Below are positions 8,271 to 17,545 of a stretch of 64,000 nt of DNA, piece after piece. Each line of letters opens with the position of its first letter. Position 1 is the stretch's first letter. Made by a program: the position numbers and the translations under genes. Origin of the DNA: Agromyces mariniharenae (GTDB lineage: Bacteria > Actinomycetota > Actinomycetes > Actinomycetales > Microbacteriaceae); assembly GCF_008122505.1 (NCBI RefSeq), contig NZ_VSSB01000001.1, positions 356,891 through 420,890 on the forward strand, written 5' to 3'. The notes under the pieces were generated by a model that was given only the letters and a program-made list of their open reading frames with translations, was not told where the DNA came from and made no database searches.

Positions 8271-9449
8271 ATGCCGTTCGAGCCGCTCGCCAGCGACTTC
8301 TACTCGTACGAATCCCTCCTCGACGACCGGGAGCGGGCCGCCATCGCCGAGCTCCGCGAGTGGCTCGAGGCCGAGGTGCGGCCGGTCATCAACGGCTACT
8401 GGGAGCGTGCGGAGTTCCCGACGCAGTTCGTGAAGCCGCTCGCCGACCTCGGTGTCCTGTCGTACGCGTGGGACGAGACGAGGCCCTTCCCGAACTCGGC
8501 TGTCTTCCGGGGCTTCGTGGCGATGGAGCTCGCGCGCGTCGACGCGTCGATCGCGACCTTCGTCGGCGTGCAGAACGGCCTCGTCACGGGTGCCCTCTCG
8601 CGGTGCGGCTCCGACGAGCAGCGCGCGGAGTGGATCCCGAAGCTCGCGAGCGGCGAGCTCGTCGGCGCCTTCGGCCTCACCGAGCCGCTGTCGGGCTCCG
8701 ACTCGGCGCAGGGCCTGCGCACGACCGCGACGCGCGACGGCGACGAGTGGGTGCTCACCGGCGCGAAGCGCTGGATCGGCAACGCCACGTTCTCGGACCT
8801 CACGATCATCTGGGCGAAGGACGTCGAGGACGGACACGTCAAGGGCTTCATCGTCCCGACGTCCACTCCCGGCTACTCCGCCACGAAGATCGAGGGCAAG
8901 ATCAGCCTGCGCCCCGTGCAGAACGCGGACATCACCCTCGACCACGTGCGGGTGCCCGAGTCGCTCCGGCTCCAGCGCGCGGACTCGTTCCGCGACACGG
9001 CGAGCGTCCTGCGCCTGACCCGCGCCGAGGTGGCCTGGGCCGCCGTCGGCACGGCGATCGGCGCCTACGAGGCCGCCGTGAGGTACGCCGGCGAGCGCGT
9101 GCAGTTCGGCCGGACGATCGGCTCCCACCAGCTCATCCAGGACCTGCTCGTGAAGTGCCTGGGCAACATCACCGCCTCGATCGGCATGGTGGTGCGCGTG
9201 TCCGAGCTGCTCGACGCCGGCGAGCAGCGCGACGAGCACTCCGCCCTCGCCAAGGCGTATGCCACCTCCCGCATGCGCGAGACCGTGGCATGGGCGCGCG
9301 AGGCGATGGGCGGCAACGGCATCGTGCTCGACCACGACGCCGCCCGGTTCTTCGCCGACGCCGAGGCCCTCTACTCCTACGAGGGCACACGCGAGATGAA
9401 CACCCTCATTGTCGGCCGGAAGATCACCGGGACCGCCGCGTTCGTCTGA
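8271..9449 (+). CDS. Acyl-CoA dehydrogenase (glutaryl-CoA dehydrogenase-like)
   Basis: 392 aa, the normal length for the family. It is a flavoprotein that oxidises an acyl-CoA to the enoyl-CoA with transfer to ETF. Visible features are the FAD/substrate segment FGLTEPLSGSDSA, the GAKRWIGNATFSD strand and the C-terminal YSYEGT with the likely catalytic Glu371. The pattern is closest to the glutaryl-CoA dehydrogenase clade, but the acyl substrate cannot be fixed. ATG 8271 follows TGGAG; a TAGGCT -10 box lies at 8233-8238. The open frame extends upstream into the manA region, but that part is a shadow. Confidence 0.9.
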   Translation: MPFEPLASDFYSYESLLDDRERAAIAELREWLEAEVRPVINGYWERAEFPTQFVKPLADLGVLSYAWDETRPFPNSAVFRGFVAMELARVDASIATFVGVQNGLVTGALSRCGSDEQRAEWIPKLASGELVGAFGLTEPLSGSDSAQGLRTTATRDGDEWVLTGAKRWIGNATFSDLTIIWAKDVEDGHVKGFIVPTSTPGYSATKIEGKISLRPVQNADITLDHVRVPESLRLQRADSFRDTASVLRLTRAEVAWAAVGTAIGAYEAAVRYAGERVQFGRTIGSHQLIQDLLVKCLGNITASIGMVVRVSELLDAGEQRDEHSALAKAYATSRMRETVAWAREAMGGNGIVLDHDAARFFADAEALYSYEGTREMNTLIVGRKITGTAAFV

Positions 9450-9460
9450 GACTCGCGCGA

Positions 9461-9466
9461 TAGCCT
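9461..9466 (+). promoter_or_regulatory. -10 box (TAGCCT) for a leaderless gene
   Basis: TAGCCT fits the actinobacterial TANNNT -10 element and ends seven bases before the ATG at 9474. Transcription would start at or next to the initiation codon. No ribosome-binding site is visible between them. Confidence 0.5.
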
Positions 9467-9473
9467 TGGACGC

Positions 9474-10829
9474 ATGACCACCGGCCGACGCCGCACGCTC
9501 ATCGGCGCGTACGCGACGTTCGCGCTGTTCACCGTCCTCGCCGGCCAGTTCTGGCGCAACCTGCTCGGCTGGTGGGGCTTCACGGCGGTCGCGCTCGCGG
9601 TCGTCGTCGGGGCGGTGATCCTGATCGTCGCCGAGAAGCCCACGTGGCGGTGGCGCCGGGTTCCGAAGTCGACGATCGCGTTCGTCGGGCTCGCGGTGCT
9701 GTCGATCGCGTGGTCGTTCTACCCCGCGGCATCCGTGCTCGGCGTCGTCATCACGCTCGTCACGACGTTCACCGGCGTCGCGCTCGCGCTGTGCCTCACG
9801 TGGACGCGGATCGAGCGCGCCCTCGCCTCGGCGATCAAGTGGGTGCTCGGGCTCTCGATCGCGTTCGAGCTGTGGGTGGCGATCTTCGTGCAGGAGCCGC
9901 TGCCGCCGAACTTCACCGACTACGGCGACGACGCGCCGGCCGCGTTCTTCTGGTCGCGCGACCTGCTCTTCCAGGGCGGCCCGATCGAGGGCATCGTCGC
10001 CAGCCGCAACCTGCTCGGCATGATCGCGCTGCTCGGGCTCATCGTGTTCGGTGCGCGGCTCGCGGCGGGCAGCATCCGCCGGGCGCAGGGCATCGGATGG
10101 CTCGTGGTGTCGGGCGCCGTCATGCTGCTCACCCGGTCGGCGACCGTCATCCTCGTGGGCGTGGTCGTGCTCGTCGCGCTCGGCTTCGTCGCCTGGGCGC
10201 GTCGAGTCGGGCCCGACCGCCGCCGTGGCGTGTACTGGGCCGCCGCCGGCGTGCTCGCGGCATCCGTCGCGCTGCTCGTCGTGTTCTGGGGCGCACTGCT
10301 CGACCTGTTCGGCAAGAGCGAGGACCTCACCGGCCGACTCGACATCTGGTCGTCGGTGATCGGCCTGGCCGCCGAGCGTCCGTGGTTCGGCTGGGGCTGG
10401 ATCGGCTACTGGCAGCCGTGGGTCGAGCCGTTCCAGGGGCTCGCGGTGCGCAACGGCGTGGAGTACCTGCAGGCGCACAACGCCTGGCTCGACGTGTGGA
10501 TGCAGCTCGGGATCGTGGGGCTCATCGCGTTCGCCTCGATCGTGATCGGCGCGCTGTGGCGCTCGTGGTTCCTCGCCGTCGACCGCCCGAAGGACGAGTC
10601 CGGCCGGCCGCTCCCCCACTCCGCGGCGTCGCTCGTGCCGCTCCTCGTGCTCGTCGCGCTCGTGGGCCAGAGCCTCGCCGAGAGCCGCATCCTCGTCGAG
10701 GGCGGCTGGCTGCTGCTCATCGCCATCGCCTGGTCGACCAAGCGGCGGCAGTGGGCGCCCGAGCCCCTGCCCGCCGAGCCCCCGCCGATCCCGGCGTCAC
10801 GGATGCCGCCGTCGGAGCCCGCCCGATGA
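9474..10829 (+). CDS. O-antigen ligase/polymerase-like membrane protein (Wzy_C), copy 1
   Basis: 451 aa with roughly ten hydrophobic spans. The conserved Wzy_C/WaaL region lies in the second half: GRLDIWSSV, then WFGWGWIGYW, then an extracytoplasmic loop with QAHNAWLDVWMQLG (His335). Proteins of this family join or polymerise lipid-linked glycan units on the outer face of the membrane; which of the two this one does is not decidable. The last codons are Pro-rich (PAEPPPIPAS). Its stop overlaps the next start in ATGA (10826-10829), and the next protein is a paralogue, so the pair is an apparent tandem duplication. Confidence 0.88.
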   Translation: MTTGRRRTLIGAYATFALFTVLAGQFWRNLLGWWGFTAVALAVVVGAVILIVAEKPTWRWRRVPKSTIAFVGLAVLSIAWSFYPAASVLGVVITLVTTFTGVALALCLTWTRIERALASAIKWVLGLSIAFELWVAIFVQEPLPPNFTDYGDDAPAAFFWSRDLLFQGGPIEGIVASRNLLGMIALLGLIVFGARLAAGSIRRAQGIGWLVVSGAVMLLTRSATVILVGVVVLVALGFVAWARRVGPDRRRGVYWAAAGVLAASVALLVVFWGALLDLFGKSEDLTGRLDIWSSVIGLAAERPWFGWGWIGYWQPWVEPFQGLAVRNGVEYLQAHNAWLDVWMQLGIVGLIAFASIVIGALWRSWFLAVDRPKDESGRPLPHSAASLVPLLVLVALVGQSLAESRILVEGGWLLLIAIAWSTKRRQWAPEPLPAEPPPIPASRMPPSEPAR

Positions 10830-12139
10830 CGGGTCCCGCCGCCGGCGCGCACCTCAGCCGCGCGCTGCGCGAGTTCGCGGGCTCCGCCCGATTCGCGCAA
10901 GCCCTCACGCTGCTCGCCGTGGGCTTCGCCTTCTCGACGCACGCGGTGCGCAGCCTCATCGGCTGGCCCGGGCTCGTCGCCGCGCTCGTCGGCCTCCTCG
11001 TGCTCTGCGGACTCTCGCTCGTCGCCCGGTGGCGGGCCGTCGAGTGGTACGGCATCCTGCCGATCACGATCCTCGTGTTCGTCGGGTGGTGCGCGGCATC
11101 CGTGCTCTGGAGCAGCACGCCCGGCGCCACCGCCCTGCGGGTGCTCTACCTCGTGGCCTTCGCCGTCATCGGCGTCTACGTGGCGCTGATGCGCGACACC
11201 ATCCAGATCGTGCGCGCCTTCGGCGACGTCATGCGCGTGCTCCTCGGCGTCTCGATCGGGCTCGAGGTGCTCGCCGGCATCCTCATCGACGCCCCCATCG
11301 CCGTGCTCGGCATCCGGGGCGACATCGCGCAGCTCGGCCCGATCCAGGGCGTCTTCGGGTCGCGGAACGTGCTCGGATTCGTGGCGCTCATCGCGCTGCT
11401 CACGTTCATCGTCGAGTGGCGCACGAAGATCGTGCAGCGCGGGAGAGCCATCGCCTCGATCGTGCTGGCGGCGCTGTGCATCCTGCTCTCGGGCTCGCCC
11501 ACCACGTGGGTCGCGCTCGGGGCCTCCCTCCTCGCGCTCGGCGCGCTCTACGGCCTGCGCCGGGCGGCGCCCGCGACGCGCTGGGTGTGGCAGCTCGTGC
11601 TGCTCGTCGCCGGGCTCGCGGCGGTCGTGACCGCGTGGATCCTGCGGATCCGCATCATCGAGCTCCTCGACGCGCGAGCCGAGTTCGACGTGCGGCTCGA
11701 CGTCTGGCGCGAGCTGTCGCGGTACCTCAACCAGAACCCCCTGCAGGGCTGGGGATGGGTCGGCACCTGGCCCGACACGGCGCCCTACACGTGGATCGAG
11801 CTCGCCACCGGTCGGCCGCATTCGTCCGCCCTCAGCGCCTACATCGACGTGTACTTCCAGGTCGGGGTCATCGGCGCGGCCCTGTTCATCGCGCTCGTCG
11901 GGGTCGCGCTCGTGCGCGCGTGGCTGCTCGCGTCGAGCCGGCGCAGCGTCGTGTACGTGTGGCCGGCCCTCATGCTCGTCGTCATCGCGGTCACGAGCTT
12001 CGCCGAGAGCTTCGCCCTCGGCGAGGGCGGCTGGATGCTGCTCGTCGTCTGCGCCGTCAAGGCCGCGCGCGACATGAGCTGGCGCGACGCCCTCGCGGCC
12101 GGGCGGCCGCCCGCGCCGACGCACGAGGAGCTGGCGTAG
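10826..12139 (+). CDS. O-antigen ligase/polymerase-like membrane protein (Wzy_C), copy 2
   Basis: 437 aa polytopic protein with the same layout as its upstream neighbour: about ten spans, then RLDVWRELSRYL, GWGWVGTWPD and a loop with HSSALSAYIDVYFQVG. The two proteins are clearly related but far from identical, so the duplication is old or they came in together. The start ATG 10826 overlaps the preceding stop (ATGA), implying translational coupling. They may act as a pair on different acceptors, or one as polymerase and one as ligase; this is inference. It is convergent with the next gene, 10 bases apart. Confidence 0.88.
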   Translation: MTGPAAGAHLSRALREFAGSARFAQALTLLAVGFAFSTHAVRSLIGWPGLVAALVGLLVLCGLSLVARWRAVEWYGILPITILVFVGWCAASVLWSSTPGATALRVLYLVAFAVIGVYVALMRDTIQIVRAFGDVMRVLLGVSIGLEVLAGILIDAPIAVLGIRGDIAQLGPIQGVFGSRNVLGFVALIALLTFIVEWRTKIVQRGRAIASIVLAALCILLSGSPTTWVALGASLLALGALYGLRRAAPATRWVWQLVLLVAGLAAVVTAWILRIRIIELLDARAEFDVRLDVWRELSRYLNQNPLQGWGWVGTWPDTAPYTWIELATGRPHSSALSAYIDVYFQVGVIGAALFIALVGVALVRAWLLASSRRSVVYVWPALMLVVIAVTSFAESFALGEGGWMLLVVCAVKAARDMSWRDALAAGRPPAPTHEELA

Positions 12140-12149
12140 GCGGAGCGGC

Positions 12150-13148
12150 CTATACCGGCTGCACCAGGTCGCGCAGCACGTCCTGCGCGCCGAGGCCGTA
12201 GCGGCCGTAGGCGCCCGATCGCCACTCCCGCCAGACCGACGGCAGGCGACGCAGCCGCGACGCGGGGATCCCCTGCCGCACGTGCTCGTGGTCGAGCTTC
12301 GCGCGCACCTCGGCATCCACCGTCGCGTCGCCGCCGGCGATCGCGGGGAGGCGGTCGGCGAGATCCCGCGCGCGAGCGAGCAGGCGCGCGTTCCGCGCGG
12401 TGCGGGGCTCCCGCAGGCGCGCGAGCCTGCCGCCGGCGCCGAGGCGCGAGACGCCGATCTGGTTGGCCCCGTGCTGGCGGTAGTCGATGACGGGCTCGGC
12501 GATGACCGCGATGCCCCCGCCCACGGACGCGACGACGGCCAGCCACTCGTCGTGCACCCAGCTGGCGGGGAACGGTGCGGCGCGCTCGACGAGCGACCGC
12601 GAGACCATCATGGTCGCGCCGGTCAGCAGGTTCCGCTTGAGGAGCTCGGCGAACGCGGCATCCGTGCCCAGCCTCGTGCGCGTCGCGTCGTCGACCCCGA
12701 GCGTCTCGAGGAGCGAGGAGCCGAGCGGCGCGCCGGACTCGTCGACGAGGCGCGCCTCGGCCGCGACGAGGTCGAGCCCGGGACGTGCGTCGAACGCGGC
12801 CACGGCGCGCTCCACGCGGTCGGGGTGCCAGACGTCGTCCTGGTCGCTGAGGGCGATGAGGTCGCCGGATGCCGCGCGCAGCGCCTGCTCGAAGTTGGGC
12901 GTCACGCCGAGCGCCACTGGGTTGCGCTCGACGACGAGCGCGGGCGTCGCGGCATCCGTGGGCCGGTGCTCGGCGAGGACCTGCTCGGCGAGCTCGACCG
13001 TGCCGTCGCCCGAGGCGTCGTCGGAGAGCACGATCTCGTCGACCGGGTGCGACTGCGCGAGGATGCTCTCGAGCTGCTCGCGGAGGAAGCGCGCGCCGTT
13101 GTGCGTGCCGAGCGCGACCGAGACGCGCGCCCGGGGCGTGTCGGACAT
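12150..13148 (-). CDS. Glycosyltransferase family 2
   Basis: 332 aa. GT-A fold with the N-terminal SVALGTHNGARFLREQLESI, the nucleotide-sugar DDASGDGT strand (43-50) and the metal-binding SDQDDVW (DxD at 103-105). The family resembles rhamnosyl- and galactosyltransferases of surface-polysaccharide loci; acceptor and donor are not predictable. The ATG (13146-13148) overlaps the stop of the upstream glycosyltransferase by one base (TGATG), so the two form an operon. The frame is open far upstream but only as a shadow of neighbouring genes. Confidence 0.9.
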   Translation of the reverse strand: MSDTPRARVSVALGTHNGARFLREQLESILAQSHPVDEIVLSDDASGDGTVELAEQVLAEHRPTDAATPALVVERNPVALGVTPNFEQALRAASGDLIALSDQDDVWHPDRVERAVAAFDARPGLDLVAAEARLVDESGAPLGSSLLETLGVDDATRTRLGTDAAFAELLKRNLLTGATMMVSRSLVERAAPFPASWVHDEWLAVVASVGGGIAVIAEPVIDYRQHGANQIGVSRLGAGGRLARLREPRTARNARLLARARDLADRLPAIAGGDATVDAEVRAKLDHEHVRQGIPASRLRRLPSVWREWRSGAYGRYGLGAQDVLRDLVQPV

Positions 13149-14323
13149 CAGCGATTCCGCTTGAGGCCCACGTTGAGCACGCCGAGGAACATGCCGGCCA
13201 TGATCGTCTGCGCGCCGAGCATCATGAGCAGGGCGGCCAGGACGGCGGTCCGCAGCGTGGTCGAGGGATCGAGCGCGCCGAAGCCGCTCGCCGCCCACAT
13301 CGAGAACTGCCAGATCGCGATCGCGAGCCCGATCACGAAGATCGCGAGGCCGACGAGCGCGCTGCTCTCGAGGCTGATGCGCCGTTCGAGCCGGTCGAAG
13401 TTGCGCGACCTCGGTATGCGGAAGCCCTCGTGCTGCGCGTAGATCTTCGTGAGGATCGCGAACAGCACGGATTGGTAGCCCACGACGGTGAGTGCGGCGA
13501 GGTACACCTGGCTCGACACGTCGAAGCCGACGTCGCCGAGGATGATCGGCCCGAAGCTGATGAACAGGGTGCCGAGGAGTCCGATGAAGAACGCCACCGC
13601 GCCCGGGATGAGGAAGAGCCAGCGCGGGCTGAAGATGAGGAGGAACCTCAGGTGACGCCAGCCGTCGCGCCAGCTGCGCAGGTGGGGCGGGCGGCTGCGG
13701 CCGTCCTTGTCGAGCGTGGTCGGCACCTCGGAGACGCGGAGGCCGCCGAGGGTCGACTTCACCACGACCTCGCTCGCGAACTCCATGCCCGTGGTCTGGA
13801 GGTGCAGGTTCAGGATCGACCGGCGGTTGAACCCGCGGAGACCGCAGTGGAAGTCGCCGATCGGCGAGCGGAACAGCACACGCCCGATCCAGGAGAGCAC
13901 CGGGTTGCCGAGGTACTTGTGCAGCGGCGGCATGGCGCCCTCGGCGATGCCGCCCTTGAAGCGGTTGCCCATGACGAGCTCGTCGCCCGCACGGAGCCGC
14001 TCGACGAACGGGTCGAGCCGGGAGAAGTCGTAGCTGTCGTCGGCGTCGCCCATGATGACGTACTCGCCGCGGGCGGCCTCGATGCCGCCGAGCAGCGCAC
14101 TGCCGTAGCCCTTCGCGGGCACGTCGACGACCCGCGCGCCGTGCGCGCGTGCGATGTCCTGCGAGCCGTCGGTGGACCCGTTGTCGGCGACGACGACCTC
14201 GCCGACGACCCCGCTGCGCGCCAGGTAGCCCTGGGCCTTGTCGATGCAGGTGGCGAGCGTCTCGGCCTCGTTCAGGCACGGCATGACGATCGAGAGTTCG
14301 ATCGCCTCGGTGGAAGTCGGCAT
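13148..14323 (-). CDS. Polyprenyl-phosphate glycosyltransferase (DPM1/GtrB-like GT2) with C-terminal membrane domain
   Basis: 391 aa. N-terminal GT-A domain: SIVMPCLNEAETL (11-23), ADNGSTDGS (46-54), MGDADDSYDF with the DxD at 93-95. About four C-terminal hydrophobic spans from residue ~215 onward. This arrangement is that of dolichol-phosphate-mannose synthase/GtrB-like enzymes, which charge polyprenyl phosphate with a single sugar for use outside the membrane. ATG 14321-14323 was chosen because the homology starts at once and AAGGA lies upstream; an earlier ATG adds only Arg-rich residues. It heads a two-gene minus-strand operon. Confidence 0.9.
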   Translation of the reverse strand: MPTSTEAIELSIVMPCLNEAETLATCIDKAQGYLARSGVVGEVVVADNGSTDGSQDIARAHGARVVDVPAKGYGSALLGGIEAARGEYVIMGDADDSYDFSRLDPFVERLRAGDELVMGNRFKGGIAEGAMPPLHKYLGNPVLSWIGRVLFRSPIGDFHCGLRGFNRRSILNLHLQTTGMEFASEVVVKSTLGGLRVSEVPTTLDKDGRSRPPHLRSWRDGWRHLRFLLIFSPRWLFLIPGAVAFFIGLLGTLFISFGPIILGDVGFDVSSQVYLAALTVVGYQSVLFAILTKIYAQHEGFRIPRSRNFDRLERRISLESSALVGLAIFVIGLAIAIWQFSMWAASGFGALDPSTTLRTAVLAALLMMLGAQTIMAGMFLGVLNVGLKRNR

Positions 14324-14357
14324 GCGAGGGGTCCTTCGTACGCGGGGCAGCCTCACC

Positions 14358-14367
14358 ATCGTACAGA
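14358..14367. promoter_or_regulatory. Overlapping divergent -10 boxes
   Basis: On the plus strand TACAGA (14362-14367) ends nine bases before ATG 14377. On the minus strand TACGAT (14358-14363) points toward the glycosyltransferase starting at 14323. The two boxes share two bases, so the two operons may compete for RNA polymerase. Judged by TANNNT-like pattern only. Confidence 0.35.
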
Positions 14368-14376
14368 ATGGGTGCG

Positions 14377-15249
14377 ATGAATCTGGGTCTCGTGGTCTCG
14401 ACGCTCGGTCGGGTCGAACCGCTCGAGCGCCTGCTGCGATCCCTCGCCCCGCAGGTCGGCCCCGACGACCGGATCGTGCTCGTCGCGCAGGGTGATCGCG
14501 AGGCCGTCGAGCGCCTCGCCGAGCGCTTCCGCGGCGCCGACGTCGCCATCGACGTGACCACGTCGGAGCGCGGTGCGTCCCGGGGCCGCAACGCCGGCGT
14601 CGCCGCGCTTCCTCCGGGCGAGCGGCTCCTCCACTTCCCCAACGACACGACGTGGTTCCCCGACGGGAGCGTCGCGGCGATCCGTGCCGCGTCGGGGTCG
14701 GTCACGGCGGGCGCGCTCACCGTCGTCGACGAGCACGGCCCGAAGTTCGCGCTGCCCGCGGCCGGCACGCCCCTCGACCGGTGGAACGTGTGGAGCGTCA
14801 TCGAGATGGGGCTCCTCATGCGCCGGTCCGTGTTCGACGAGGTGGGCGGGTTCGACCCCGACCTCGGCACCGGGGCGCCCACGCCATGGCAGGCCGGCGA
14901 GGCGACCGATCTGCTGCTGCGGATGGCGGAGCGGCGGCCCGACCTCGCCGCCGCGTTCACGTGGCTGCCCTCCGACGTGAGCGTCGGGGGCATCGCCGAC
15001 CCGTCGGGACTCTCGACGCGCGAACGGCGCCGGAAGCTGCGCGCGTACGGACGCGGGCTCGGGCGCCTCGTCGTACGCCACCGGTACCCGTGGTGGTGGC
15101 GCCTCGCGTTCGTGTCCGGCGGGCTCGCCTTCGGGCTGCGCCATCGCGCGACCAACACCGTGGGCGACGGCTGGTGGGTGTTCCTCGGCCGCGCCGAGGG
15201 GACGCTCGGGCGCACGCTCGGCGGATCCACCGAGGCGGTGACGCGGTGA
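14377..15249 (+). CDS. Glycosyltransferase family 2
   Basis: 290 aa beginning MNLGLVVSTLGRVEPLERLL. GT-A fold with the segment SERGASRGRNAG and an acidic FPNDTTWFPDG in place of a classical DxD, then EMGLLMRRSVFDEVGGFDPDLG typical of GT2 acceptor-side sequence. An ATG three codons earlier (14368) is also possible, but the likely -10 box ends at 14367, which favours 14377 as a leaderless start. The stop overlaps the next gene as GTGA (15246-15249). It is the first gene of a plus-strand operon of three. Confidence 0.85.
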   Translation: MNLGLVVSTLGRVEPLERLLRSLAPQVGPDDRIVLVAQGDREAVERLAERFRGADVAIDVTTSERGASRGRNAGVAALPPGERLLHFPNDTTWFPDGSVAAIRAASGSVTAGALTVVDEHGPKFALPAAGTPLDRWNVWSVIEMGLLMRRSVFDEVGGFDPDLGTGAPTPWQAGEATDLLLRMAERRPDLAAAFTWLPSDVSVGGIADPSGLSTRERRRKLRAYGRGLGRLVVRHRYPWWWRLAFVSGGLAFGLRHRATNTVGDGWWVFLGRAEGTLGRTLGGSTEAVTR

Positions 15250-16457
15250 CCGAGCCCATGCCGGGACCGATCCGGATGCGACGCGCCGCGATGAGCCTCA
15301 TCACGCTGCTCGGCGGCATTTCTCTGGCCGTCATCCCGGCCGCGACGGTGTCGATCTCGTCCCGGCTCTTCACGGTCGAGGAGCAGGGCGTGCTCGCCGT
15401 GGCCGTGCTCGTGGCGACGTTCGCGGGGCAGCTCACCTTCGCGGTGGTCGTCGAGTCGCGGCTCAGCTCCGCGGCGACCGAGCGACGTGTGGTCTTCCCG
15501 CTCTGGCTCGCCGCGATCTCGGTGCTCACGGCGCTCGTGCTCGCGATCATCCCGCCGAACGCGATCGCGCTCGCGATCGGGCTGCCGATCCTCATCGCCG
15601 CGCTCGAGGTCGGTCGCGGCGTCTCGGTCGCCGAGCGGCTCGACCGGCGCGAGATCGCGGCATCCGTCGCCGTCGGCCTGGGAGCGCTCATCGGCGTGCT
15701 CGCCGGGTTCGCGGAGCAGCAGTGGGCGCTCATCCCGCTCGTCGCGGGCATCGCCGTCGCCACGTGCGTGCGGTGCCTCCCGGTCACGCACCGGGCGAGC
15801 CGGCCCGAGCCGGCCGTCATGGGCTGGGTGGTCGCCGACACGGCGATCACCGGCGCGATCTACCCGCTGCTCAACACGATGATCCTCGCGTTCCTCGGTT
15901 CTGCCGACGCGGTGCTCTTCACCTCGATCTCGACCGTGTCGGGGCTGCTCGCGATCCCGCTGAACTTCATGCGGCTGCGACTCCTGAAGGAGCACTCGCG
16001 GCTCGACATCGTCGTCTCGGGCGCGTCGGTGCTCGCCGCCGTCGTCGCGCTGCTGGTGCTCGAGTTCACGGGTGTGTTCGCCTTCGTCTTCGGCGAGGCG
16101 TGGACCGAGTCGGCGACCCTCGTGCCGCTGCTGCTCGCCTGCGCGTGGCGCGCGGCGTCGCTGGCCACGACGATCCCGTTCGCGGCCCTGCGGCGCGCAG
16201 GCGAGGTGCGGCTCGTGACCGGGCTGCGCGCGGCCGTGTCGGTGCTCACGTTCGGGCTCGCGGCGCTCGGCCTCGCCGCGCAGAGCCTGTCGGCGGTGTT
16301 CCTCGGGCTGCTCGTCGCCGAGCTCGCGTCGGCCGTGGTGTACGAGGTCGCGCGACGGCGACGGCTGGCCCGCGGCATCCGCGCAGCCGCAGCGGCAGCG
16401 GCAGCGGGCGACACGAGCACCGACGCCGCTGCCGTCGAACCGGGCGGCGACGCATGA
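15246..16457 (+). CDS. Polysaccharide flippase-like membrane protein (MOP/Wzx-like)
   Basis: 403 aa with about twelve hydrophobic spans in the pattern of the MOP-family polysaccharide transporters (Wzx, RfbX): paired helices, a charged cytoplasmic loop after span 4 (SVAERLDRREIAASV) and a related second half starting near DTAITGAIYPLLNTMI. It would flip a lipid-linked oligosaccharide across the membrane. The start is GTG 15246, overlapping the previous stop in GTGA; there is no good alternative in frame. The C-terminus is Ala-rich. Flippase assignment rests on topology and context; a related unassigned membrane protein is possible. Confidence 0.7.
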   Translation: MTEPMPGPIRMRRAAMSLITLLGGISLAVIPAATVSISSRLFTVEEQGVLAVAVLVATFAGQLTFAVVVESRLSSAATERRVVFPLWLAAISVLTALVLAIIPPNAIALAIGLPILIAALEVGRGVSVAERLDRREIAASVAVGLGALIGVLAGFAEQQWALIPLVAGIAVATCVRCLPVTHRASRPEPAVMGWVVADTAITGAIYPLLNTMILAFLGSADAVLFTSISTVSGLLAIPLNFMRLRLLKEHSRLDIVVSGASVLAAVVALLVLEFTGVFAFVFGEAWTESATLVPLLLACAWRAASLATTIPFAALRRAGEVRLVTGLRAAVSVLTFGLAALGLAAQSLSAVFLGLLVAELASAVVYEVARRRRLARGIRAAAAAAAAGDTSTDAAAVEPGGDA

Positions 16458-17545
16458 GGCGCGTGCTCGTCGACCTGCTCTTCTACACGGGCACGAAGGG
16501 CGGCATGGAGTCGTACGTGCGCGAGGTCTACTCGCGGTTCGCCGCCGACGACCCCGACCTCGAGTTCGTCGGGTGGGCGTCGACCGAGCTCGCCGCGACC
16601 GACACGTCGTGGTTCCCCGGACGCGTGGTGGACTCGGGCATCAGCGGCGAGGACCGCGTCGCCTGGGCGCGCGGCGAGCTCTTCGCCATCGCAGGCGCCG
16701 CGCGCCGGCTCGGAGCCGACCTCCTGCACTGCCCGGCGAACTTCGGCCCCTGGCGCTCACGCGTGCCGGTCGTGCTGACCGTGCACGACCTGCTCGCGTT
16801 CCGGCATCCCGAGTACGTGCCCGGCGCCTACTCGCGCATCCTGCGCACCATGATCCGCCTCGCCGCCCGTGCCGCGACCCGGGTGCTCACGGTGAGCCGG
16901 GCCTCGCGCGACGACATCGTCGGGTTCCTGCGCGTCCGGGCCGACCGGGTCGTGGTCACCCCGCTCGCGGGGTCGCGCGTCGTGGCCGACGCGGGCGGCG
17001 CGACACGGCGCGACGACCGTCTCCTCGCGGTGGGCAATCGGATGCCGCACAAGGGCTTCGAGACGCTGCTCGAGGCGATCGCCCGGCTCGACGCCGACGA
17101 GCGGCCGCACCTCGTCGTCACCGGCAGCCACGGGGACGACCCGCTGGCGCCCGTCGTCGACCGGCTCGGCCTCGGCGACGCGGTGACCCTGCGCGGCTGG
17201 CTCTCGCGCGACGAGCTCGACGAGCTCTACGCCCAGTCGACGGCGCTCGTGTTCCCCACCCGCTTCGAGGGGTTCGGCCTCCCGCCGCTCGAGGCGATGG
17301 CCCGTGGCTGCCCCGTGATCGTCTCCGACCTCCCCGTCATGCACGAGGTCGCGGGCGACGCTGCCGTCTACGTCGACCCGACCGACCCCGGCGCCATCGC
17401 CGGGGCGATCCGGTCGCTCCTCGACTCCCCCGCCGAGCGCGAGCGGATGTCGCGCGCCGGCCTCGCCCGCGCCGCGGAGTTCTCGTGGGACGCCACCGCC
17501 GCCGCCACGCGTGCAGCGCTCCTCGACGCCCTCAGCGCGAGCTGA
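16454..17545 (+). CDS. Glycosyltransferase family 4 (GT-B)
   Basis: 363 aa. GT-B fold: N-terminal half with GTKGGMESYVREV (acceptor side), the middle TVHDLLAFRHPEY and TRVLTVSRASRDDI, and the C-terminal donor site PTRFEGFGLPPLEAMARG with the family EX7E spacing, followed by the MHEVAGDAAVYVDP segment. It transfers a sugar from a nucleotide donor; the sugar is unknown. ATG 16454 overlaps the preceding stop (ATGA). It converges with the next gene, their 3' ends overlapping by 14 bases. Confidence 0.9.
   Translation: MRRVLVDLLFYTGTKGGMESYVREVYSRFAADDPDLEFVGWASTELAATDTSWFPGRVVDSGISGEDRVAWARGELFAIAGAARRLGADLLHCPANFGPWRSRVPVVLTVHDLLAFRHPEYVPGAYSRILRTMIRLAARAATRVLTVSRASRDDIVGFLRVRADRVVVTPLAGSRVVADAGGATRRDDRLLAVGNRMPHKGFETLLEAIARLDADERPHLVVTGSHGDDPLAPVVDRLGLGDAVTLRGWLSRDELDELYAQSTALVFPTRFEGFGLPPLEAMARGCPVIVSDLPVMHEVAGDAAVYVDPTDPGAIAGAIRSLLDSPAERERMSRAGLARAAEFSWDATAAATRAALLDALSAS

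Noticed and set aside
12150..15995. A 1281-codon minus-strand frame covering four genes
   Set aside because: Only the part below 13148 has glycosyltransferase motifs; the remainder is an antisense or frame shadow of recognised genes.
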